Positions 1-5,836 of a stretch of DNA of 8,501 nt are shown in pieces. This stretch comes from Spirochaetia bacterium (GTDB taxonomy: Bacteria > Spirochaetota > Spirochaetia > DTKZ01), in the NCBI GenBank assembly GCA_031270615.1, contig JAISXE010000069.1:1-8501 (forward strand), read 5' to 3'. A program made the translations under genes and the position numbers. Under the pieces are notes generated by a model. The model was not told the DNA's origin. It did not search any database and worked only from the letters and a program-made list of their open reading frames with translations. Each line of letters begins with the position of its first letter. The first letter of the stretch is position 1.

Positions 1-7
1 AACTGAA

Positions 8-1297
8 ATGCCGCAGATGACGATTTTTTTGGTATTCGGCGCGGGGATTTTATTCATCGTGGGGGTTCCCATCGCGGTCGCCCTGGGTTTTTCCTCCGCC
101 CTGGTTATTCTTTTTTTCCGGCCCGTGCCCAACATCACCATGATTCCCCAGCTTTTCGCGGAGGCGGCGTCTTCCTTTACCATGCTGGCGGTGCCGCTGT
201 TTATTCTGGTCGGCTTTTTGATGGAGCGCGGCAGCATAGGCCGCAAGCTGCTTGATATGTGTACCGCGATGGTCGGCTGGATGACCGGGGGCCTGGGGGC
301 CGTAAACATCGTGGGAAGCATGATATTCGGGGGCATTTCCGGCTCGTCATTGGCGGATACGGCAACCGAATGCACGCTTCTGGTGCCTTTGATGATCGAG
401 GAAGGCTATCCTGATTCTTACGCGGGCGCTCTTACCCTTACGACTTCCTGCCTTTCCGTCATTATTCCGCCCAGCATCCTGATTGTTTTGGCCGCAGCGG
501 CGACGCAGCAGTCCGTTGCCCGGGCGCTGGCCGCGGGCCTTGCCCCCGGCGTGCTTATTACGGCCTTAATGCTGGTTCCCAATTTTTACATGTGCAAAAA
601 GCACAAATACGGCCTGAAGCACCCCTTCTCACTGAAAAACCTGCTGGACAAAATGAGAACCTGCTGGTCCGCCCTGCTTGCCCCCATTATTATTTTGGGG
701 ACCATTTTTTCCGGAATTGTAACCCCGACCGAGGGCGCGGGCATAGCCGTTCTGTATGTGCTTATCGTGGACACGATCATTTTCAGAAAACTTACGCCGA
801 AAGACATCTGGGACTGCCTGAAAAGCACGGCGGCGCTTACCAGCGCGATTCTGCTTATCGCCTCGGCGAGCGCCATTATGAGTTTTATTATCGCCATGGA
901 GAATATACCGGCCGTTCTGGTGGGTCTCCTCATGGCCGTTCCCGGCGGGAAAATCGGATTTTTGCTGCTGATGATCACGTTTCTGATTGTGATTGGCATG
1001 ACCGTTGACTCGACGCCCGCGTGTCTGATTTTTACGCCCCTGTTTTTGCCCGTGGCCGTAAAGATGGGCATGGACCCCAGCCATTTTATTATTTTAATGG
1101 TGTGCGGCTTTGCCATAGGTCTGACGACGCCGCCCTACGGGGTGTGCCTTTTCAGCGTCGCCTCGCTGACCAAGATACCCATGATGCGCCTGATAAAAAG
1201 CGCGCTGCCTTTTTACGCGGTTCTGTTTATTACTTTGCTTCTTGTGGCGTTTGTGCCGGAAATCGCGCTTTTCGCGCCCAAGTTAATGGGGCTGTGA
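8..1297 (+). CDS. dctM: TRAP transporter large permease, DctM family
   Basis: This is the large membrane subunit of a TRAP transporter. Such systems import carboxylates, sialic acid or similar solutes using an ion gradient, with a small DctQ membrane subunit and a periplasmic binding protein. The 429 residues match the usual family length and are hydrophobic throughout, with about a dozen membrane segments. Family motifs are clear: GGISGSSLADTA near residues 108-119, IPPS at 153-156, TPTEGAG at 239-245, and DSTPAC followed by TTPPYG at 334-339 and 373-378. Neither ATG 8 nor ATG 17 has a clear ribosome binding site. A start at ATG 17 (MTIFLVFG) would resemble typical DctM N-termini. The in-view upstream bases include a TGA at 4-6 that may end dctQ, but this cannot be shown. 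The partner genes lie outside the window, so the substrate is unknown. Confidence 0.95.
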   Translation: MPQMTIFLVFGAGILFIVGVPIAVALGFSSALVILFFRPVPNITMIPQLFAEAASSFTMLAVPLFILVGFLMERGSIGRKLLDMCTAMVGWMTGGLGAVNIVGSMIFGGISGSSLADTATECTLLVPLMIEEGYPDSYAGALTLTTSCLSVIIPPSILIVLAAAATQQSVARALAAGLAPGVLITALMLVPNFYMCKKHKYGLKHPFSLKNLLDKMRTCWSALLAPIIILGTIFSGIVTPTEGAGIAVLYVLIVDTIIFRKLTPKDIWDCLKSTAALTSAILLIASASAIMSFIIAMENIPAVLVGLLMAVPGGKIGFLLLMITFLIVIGMTVDSTPACLIFTPLFLPVAVKMGMDPSHFIILMVCGFAIGLTTPPYGVCLFSVASLTKIPMMRLIKSALPFYAVLFITLLLVAFVPEIALFAPKLMGL

Positions 1298-1316
1298 TCG
1301 GGCGCGGTTGTTTTTT
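1273..1316 (+). terminator. Rho-independent terminator of the TRAP operon
   Basis: CGCGCCC at 1273-1279 pairs perfectly with GGGCGCG at 1300-1306, giving seven G-C pairs. It is followed by TTGTTTTTT at 1308-1316. The 20-nt loop contains the dctM stop codon, so the left arm lies inside the coding sequence. The long loop weakens the call slightly, but the position between two unrelated transcription units supports it. Confidence 0.7.
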
Positions 1317-1358
1317 CAGGAAAGGCGCCGTGCGTTAACTTAAGATTTCCGCCGGCAC

Positions 1359-1388
1359 TTGACATAATGGCTTTGATGTTCCTACACT
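1359..1388 (+). promoter_or_regulatory. Sigma70-type promoter for the phoH operon
   Basis: A perfect TTGACA -35 box lies at 1359-1364. After an 18-bp spacer there is a TACACT -10 box at 1383-1388 (4 of 6 to TATAAT). Transcription would begin near 1394-1396, only about 13 nt before the phoH start codon. The leader would therefore contain little more than the ribosome binding site. The position just after the TRAP terminator supports a new transcription unit here. The start point is inferred, not measured. Confidence 0.6.
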
Positions 1389-1396
1389 GGATGGCT

Positions 1397-1402
1397 GGAA
1401 GG
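1397..1402 (+). promoter_or_regulatory. Ribosome binding site fixing the phoH TTG start
   Basis: GGAAGG lies five bases before TTG 1408. The in-frame stop TGA at 1360-1362 and the absence of an in-frame ATG or GTG between it and 1408 leave this TTG as the natural start. The ATG at 1391 is out of frame. Confidence 0.65.
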
Positions 1403-1407
1403 TATAT

Positions 1408-2361
1408 TTGGAGACGCGGGACGCCATAGTAATTGAAGCGGGCGACATGCTGCCCGAGATTTGCGGGAGCAACGACGAGAACATCTCCGTCCTGGAGGAG
1501 ATTCTTTGCACGCGGATTTTTTCCCGGGGCAACGAGCTTGTGCTGGAAACAGGCGACGGGGAAACCCGCGAGGTTTTCCGCAAACTCCTGGGGGAAGTGG
1601 CGGAGTGTGTCCGGGGGGGGCGCCGGCCTACGGCGGACCTGATCCGGGCAATCCACGCTTCAATCGTCGGGGACGACAGGGAAACCATCCAGCTCCTGCG
1701 CGATGTCTCGGTGAATGTGCCGGGAAGTTTCACGCGCATTTTTCCCCGCGGCCTGGCCCAGGCGCGCCTTATCCAGACCATACGCGGCTCGGATATGTCT
1801 TTTGCCGTGGGGCCTGCGGGAACGGGGAAGACCTTTCTTGCCGTGGCCTGCGCGCTCGAGGAGGTCGCCTCAAAAAGGAAGCGGAAACTCATCCTCACGC
1901 GGCCCGTGGTGGAGGCGGGGGAGTCGCTGGGTTTCCTGCCCGGGGACCTTACCCAGAAACTCAATCCCTACCTGCGACCGCTCTATGACGCGATGGAGGC
2001 GATTATCCCCCGCGAGACTGTCGCCCGCATGCAGGAGAACGGGATAATCGAAATATCCCCGTTGGCGTATATGCGGGGGAGAAGCCTTCGCGACTGTGTT
2101 GTCATCCTCGACGAGGCGCAGAATACAACGCGCGAACAGATGAAAATGTTCCTGACTCGTCTTGGCGGGGATTCCAGGGCCATTATTACCGGCGACGTCA
2201 CCCAGATCGATTTGCCGGCCAGGAAGGAATCGGGACTGATCCACGCGGCAGGTATTTTAAAGGATATACGGGGAATCGAATTCGTGTTTTTTGGCGCGGC
2301 CGATGTCGTGCGGCACCCGCTTGTAAGGAAAATTATTCATGCCTATGAATGCGAAAGCTAA
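1408..2361 (+). CDS. phoH: PhoH/YbeZ family ATPase
   Basis: This is a cytoplasmic P-loop ATPase of the PhoH (YbeZ) family, linked in other bacteria to RNA metabolism and to the YbeY endoribonuclease. Residues about 17-70 match the small N-terminal domain of the family (SNDENISVLEE, then RGNELVL). The ATPase core follows: Walker A GPAGTGKT at 135-142, the family motif TRPVVEAGESLGFLPGDL at 164-181, Walker B VVILDEAQN at 231-239, TGDVTQIDLP at 261-270, and the C-terminal VRHPLVRKII at 301-310. At 317 aa it is a full-length short-form PhoH with no PIN domain. It starts at TTG 1408 with GGAAGG five bases upstream. It is first in a four-gene overlapping operon and its end overlaps pgpH by 23 nt. 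A run of eight G at 1613-1620 falls at residues 69-71, between the two domains. Confidence 0.95.
   Translation: METRDAIVIEAGDMLPEICGSNDENISVLEEILCTRIFSRGNELVLETGDGETREVFRKLLGEVAECVRGGRRPTADLIRAIHASIVGDDRETIQLLRDVSVNVPGSFTRIFPRGLAQARLIQTIRGSDMSFAVGPAGTGKTFLAVACALEEVASKRKRKLILTRPVVEAGESLGFLPGDLTQKLNPYLRPLYDAMEAIIPRETVARMQENGIIEISPLAYMRGRSLRDCVVILDEAQNTTREQMKMFLTRLGGDSRAIITGDVTQIDLPARKESGLIHAAGILKDIRGIEFVFFGAADVVRHPLVRKIIHAYECES
2325..2329 (+). promoter_or_regulatory. Ribosome binding site of pgpH inside phoH
   Basis: AAGGA lies inside the last phoH codons, nine bases before ATG 2339 and fifteen before the second ATG at 2345. The spacing favours 2339 as the start of the HD-domain protein. Confidence 0.5.
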
Positions 2362-4588
2362 ACTAGCCAATGCCATTGCGTCCTATATAAGACGGATCAC
2401 GCTTTTCCGCCTGGCAGTTCTTTTTGCCGCGTTTTCCGTCATCATCGTTTTGCTTGTTTTGACCGAATTCTTCAAAACCGACAAATACCGGGACTTTCTC
2501 CTTTCCTTCAGGGTCGGACACCCCGCGCCGGGCGATGTTTTCCTTCCCCGCGACCTTGTGTATCTTGATTCCGAGGAAACGGAAAAAGAACGGCGGGGCA
2601 GGGAAATGCGGATGCTGCCGGTTTTCGTGCTTCAGCCCGCCGTTCTGGAGGAGGTGCGGAAGAAAATAGAGGACTTCCGCCAGTTCCTCGCCCGGCGCAA
2701 AAACCGCGCCTTTGCCGATATGGGCGTCTCGCTCGCCGAAAGGGCCTACGCGGAAACTTTTCAATCCAACGAGCTTGACTACATCGCCCGGAGCCTCCCG
2801 GAAGACACCCTCGCGGCGATCCTGTCCCGCTACGCGGGCGAAATGCTCTCGGAGGGCTATTACCTGGTTCCCCCGCATTTCAGCGAAAAATACCCGATAG
2901 GCGTCCTGGAGGTTTTCCCGCAGCGGGATAAGCCTTCGCGCATCGCCGATATCACTGAGGTGCTTACCCGCCAGGTCTTTCACGATGTTTTTCTCCGGCG
3001 GGCCTATGCCGACAGGCTCACGCCGGAGGTGGCGCGGGCGCTGCTCATCGTCGCGTATTCCCTTTTTGAAGAGAACGTTTATTTTGACCGGCAGGCGACT
3101 TTGGAACGCCTGGAAAAAATCCGGGCGGAGGTGAGGCCTGTTTTCCGCACAATCCGGGGCGAAACCATGCTGATATCCAAGGGGCGGATCGTCAGCGATT
3201 CCGACATGGAAAAGATACGGCTCCTCGCCTTTTCCCTGACCAACCCCGCCCCCCGCAGCATTCCCGGCCCCATTACCTACCTCGTGGTGCTTATTTTCAT
3301 CGCCCTTGTCCTGATGCGGCCGCCCATGCTGGAAAAAACCCTTGGGGACAGGCAGTTCCTTTTCCTGACCTGCATCCACACGCTGTACCTGGTTTCCTCT
3401 ATCCTGATGTACAGGTTCATCGCGCTGCCCGAACACTTCCCCCTTGCCGTCATCCTGCCCACGGCCCTCGTCACCATGCTGATTTCCGTTATCACCTCCT
3501 ACCGCGCGGGGGTACTGAATACCGTCATCCTCTCGCTGGGGCAGATACTTTTTCCCGCCGTCCTGCCGGAGGCAATCGCCTTCGTGTTCTTTTCCGGCAT
3601 CATCGGCACGCGGGCGGTGCGCAAGGCGAACAAGAGGCTGGACCTCCTGAACGCGGGGATGGTTCTTTCCCTGGAGCAGGGGCTTGCCGCGGTCGTCCTG
3701 TCGGTTCTCGCGGGTTTTGAAGGGTATTTTTTCCTGGGGGTCGTGCTCTCGGCGGCTTTGAGCGGCCTTATCTGGGGAGTCCTCAACCTGACGATTCTTC
3801 CCCTGGTGGAGGACATCACGCGCGCCGCGACAAAATTCCGCCTGATGGAGCTGTCGGACCCCGATACGCCGACGCTCAAACGGATGCTGAACCTCGCGCC
3901 GGGAACCTACAACCATTCCATCAGCGTCGGCAACCTCGCGGAAACGGCCTGTAGGGAAATCGGGGCGAATGCCCTGCTCGCGCGGGTGGGCGCCTACTAC
4001 CACGACATCGGCAAAATCGAACACGCCGAGTATTTTATCGAAAACCAGTCGGGCTACAATAAACACGACGAGCTGAAATCCGGCCTGTCCAGCGTGATAA
4101 TCCGCTCGCATGTGAAAATCGGCGTCGAGCAGGCGGCGAAACTTGGGCTGCCGGACGAGGTGAGGGATATTATCGCCCAGCACCACGGCGGCGGGGTTAT
4201 ACGCTATTTCTACCAAAAGGCGCTGAACTGCAGGAACCATGGCACCGCCGAGGAGGATTACCTGTATTCAGGCACGCGGCCCCAGTCGAAAGAGGCAGCC
4301 GTCGTGATGCTCGCGGACAGCGTGGAGGCCGTCTCGCGGCTTTTCAAAAAACCGACATACACCACCATCGACAAAGCGGTAAGCGCCATATTCAAGGAAA
4401 AAATGGAGTCCGGCCAGTTGGAAGAGTCGTCGGTTTCCTTGAGCGATCTGGACAAAACGCGCAAATGTTTTGTGAAGGTTCTTTCGGGGCAGTTCCATTC
4501 CCGCATAGAATATCCCGCGCTTTCGGGCGGGGACGGGCCGCCGAAAGCCGGCGTTCCCGCCGGCCCCGTGTACCAGGGCAGACAATGA
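2339..4588 (+). CDS. pgpH: 7TM-HD family phosphohydrolase, PgpH/YqfF type (probable c-di-AMP phosphodiesterase)
   Basis: This is a membrane-anchored HD phosphohydrolase. Characterised PgpH proteins of Firmicutes hydrolyse c-di-AMP to pApA; that activity is inferred here from architecture. The order is full: one N-terminal membrane segment (about residues 21-43), a large extracytoplasmic domain (about 44-310), a seven-helix membrane domain (about 311-490), and a cytoplasmic HD domain (about 500-720). The metal ligands expected for the family are all visible: H526 in YNHS, H555-D556 in YHDIGK, H591 in RSHV, H615-H616 in QHHG, and D660 in LADSVEA. The enzyme should therefore be active. The last 20 or so residues are a Gly/Pro-rich tail. 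At 749 aa it is near the usual family length. It overlaps phoH by 23 nt and shares an ATGA with ybeY, which indicates translational coupling. Confidence 0.93.
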   Translation: MPMNAKAKLANAIASYIRRITLFRLAVLFAAFSVIIVLLVLTEFFKTDKYRDFLLSFRVGHPAPGDVFLPRDLVYLDSEETEKERRGREMRMLPVFVLQPAVLEEVRKKIEDFRQFLARRKNRAFADMGVSLAERAYAETFQSNELDYIARSLPEDTLAAILSRYAGEMLSEGYYLVPPHFSEKYPIGVLEVFPQRDKPSRIADITEVLTRQVFHDVFLRRAYADRLTPEVARALLIVAYSLFEENVYFDRQATLERLEKIRAEVRPVFRTIRGETMLISKGRIVSDSDMEKIRLLAFSLTNPAPRSIPGPITYLVVLIFIALVLMRPPMLEKTLGDRQFLFLTCIHTLYLVSSILMYRFIALPEHFPLAVILPTALVTMLISVITSYRAGVLNTVILSLGQILFPAVLPEAIAFVFFSGIIGTRAVRKANKRLDLLNAGMVLSLEQGLAAVVLSVLAGFEGYFFLGVVLSAALSGLIWGVLNLTILPLVEDITRAATKFRLMELSDPDTPTLKRMLNLAPGTYNHSISVGNLAETACREIGANALLARVGAYYHDIGKIEHAEYFIENQSGYNKHDELKSGLSSVIIRSHVKIGVEQAAKLGLPDEVRDIIAQHHGGGVIRYFYQKALNCRNHGTAEEDYLYSGTRPQSKEAAVVMLADSVEAVSRLFKKPTYTTIDKAVSAIFKEKMESGQLEESSVSLSDLDKTRKCFVKVLSGQFHSRIEYPALSGGDGPPKAGVPAGPVYQGRQ

Positions 4589-5037
4589 ACCGCGTCATGA
4601 CCCGCGCCGAAAAGATAGGCAGGCCCCCCTGGGCGGCCCCCGCCGCGTCCTTTTGCAGAAAAGTGCTGCGGAAACTATCTCTGGACAATTGTGAACTTTC
4701 CGTAGTATTTTGTAACAATGAGTTTGTCCGGGACCTGAATCTGAGGTTCCGGGGCAAGGATGAGCCGACGGATATCCTGTCGTTTTCCCAGGAGGAAGGC
4801 GGCGGTTTTCCCGGGGAGGGGGCGCGCGTCATAGGCGATATGGTAATCTCCGTGGATATGCTGGCGCGGAACTGCCGCGAGTTCCGCGTTGCGGAGGAAG
4901 AAGAGCTGAAAAGGCTTCTTATCCACGGCATCCTGCACCTTTCGGGCCAGGACCACCAGGGCTTAAATCCCGGGCAGCCCATGCTTGTCTTGCAGGAAAA
5001 AATTCTCCAAGAGCTTTCGGAGGAAACGCTATTTTGA
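4585..5037 (+). CDS. ybeY: Endoribonuclease YbeY (rRNA maturation factor)
   Basis: YbeY is a zinc-dependent endoribonuclease needed for 16S rRNA 3'-end maturation and for ribosome quality control. The signature H-x3-H-x5-H is present as HGILHLSGQDH, giving H114, H118 and H124 as zinc ligands. The second conserved block, LNLRFRGKDEPTDILSF at 51-67, contains the conserved arginine (R56). At 150 aa it has the family length. I chose ATG 4585 because it forms an ATGA overlap with the pgpH stop and is preceded by AGGG seven bases upstream. The open frame extends back to an ATG at 4465, but those 40 residues are arginine-rich, unlike the family, and overlap pgpH coding sequence. PhoH upstream and the CBS protein downstream are its usual functional partners. 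Confidence 0.95.
   Translation: MNRVMTRAEKIGRPPWAAPAASFCRKVLRKLSLDNCELSVVFCNNEFVRDLNLRFRGKDEPTDILSFSQEEGGGFPGEGARVIGDMVISVDMLARNCREFRVAEEEELKRLLIHGILHLSGQDHQGLNPGQPMLVLQEKILQELSEETLF
5019..5024 (+). promoter_or_regulatory. Ribosome binding site for a TTG start
   Basis: GGAGGA lies nine bases before TTG 5034, within the last ybeY codons. It is the strongest Shine-Dalgarno sequence in the operon and supports the TTG start over the first in-frame ATG (5130), which would cut the N-terminus of the protein. Confidence 0.65.
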
Positions 5038-5819
5038 AGGTTCCCGGTTTTCTAAAAACTTTATTCCATTCTCCCACCGGCGCGGGAAGGGCAGGCGCCG
5101 CGAAAAACACCGAAACCGACGAGCAGGACATGATCCTCGGCATCAAGGAGCTTGCGAACACCACGGTGAAGGAAGTCATGATTCCGCGCATCGACGTGGA
5201 ATTTGTTTCGCATGACGCGCCGCCGCAGGAAATCCTTGAGGATATTACCGCATCGGGGCACTCGCGCTTTCCCGTTTACCGGGACACAATCGACAACGTT
5301 GTCGGAATGCTCTACATCAAGGACGTGCTGAAGGAGCTTGTTTCGGGCAGGAAACCCAACCTGGAACAGATTGTCCGCAAACCGTATTTTGTCCCCGAAT
5401 CCAAGCGCCTTGACTCCCTTTTGCGGGAAATGAAGCGGAGGAAGGTCCACATCGCCGTCGCCGTTGACGAGTACGGCGGGGTTTCCGGCATTGTCTGCTT
5501 TGAGGACATTATCGAGGAAATCATCGGCGACATTCAGGACGAGTTCGACAACGAGCGCGACGACGTGGTTAAAATCGGGGAAGGCATCTACCTCTGCGAC
5601 GCGCGGGTAAACATTTCCGACCTGAACGAGGAGCTTGGCCTTTCGATTCCCGACGAGGATTTCGACACCCTGGGGGGTTTCGTTTTTGAGCTTTTCGGGA
5701 AAATCCCCGTCCGCTATGAAAAAATCGAGTACCAGGACATCCAATTCGTCATCCAGGAAATGGAAGGGCACAAAATAAATTCGATAAAACTCATCCTGCC
5801 GGGGAAGCAGGAAACATAG
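5034..5819 (+). CDS. ybeX: CBS-domain protein of the YbeX/CorC/TlyC family
   Basis: This is a soluble CBS-pair protein of the family variously named CorC, YbeX or TlyC. It has been tied to magnesium/cobalt handling and, in E. coli, to ribosome metabolism; 'hemolysin' is a historical label with weak support. The order is: a variable basic N-terminus (1-33), CBS1 (about 47-105, starting at VMIPRIDV and including HSRFPVY), CBS2 (about 112-170, with VDEYGGVSGIV and FEDIIEEIIGDI), and a CorC_HlyC C-terminal domain (about 178-257, with DEDFDTLGG). There is no DUF21 membrane domain, and the 261 aa match the short form. The TTG start at 5034 overlaps the ybeY stop as TTGA, with GGAGGA nine bases upstream. 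Its place after phoH and ybeY matches the E. coli ybeZ-ybeY-ybeX order. Confidence 0.92.
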   Translation: MKVPGFLKTLFHSPTGAGRAGAAKNTETDEQDMILGIKELANTTVKEVMIPRIDVEFVSHDAPPQEILEDITASGHSRFPVYRDTIDNVVGMLYIKDVLKELVSGRKPNLEQIVRKPYFVPESKRLDSLLREMKRRKVHIAVAVDEYGGVSGIVCFEDIIEEIIGDIQDEFDNERDDVVKIGEGIYLCDARVNISDLNEELGLSIPDEDFDTLGGFVFELFGKIPVRYEKIEYQDIQFVIQEMEGHKINSIKLILPGKQET

Positions 5820-5836
5820 GCATTGTTAGAAAAGCC

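Noticed and set aside
2363..4240. Long minus-strand open frame (625 codons) opposite pgpH
   Set aside because: It is antisense to a gene with clear domains, is rich in Gln, Gly, Arg, His and Asp with no motif, and arises from the third-position GC bias of the + strand gene.
4465..4584. Upstream extension of ybeY to ATG 4465
   Set aside because: The extra 40 residues are Arg-rich, overlap pgpH coding sequence and are absent from the family. ATG 4585 gives an ATGA overlap and the normal length.
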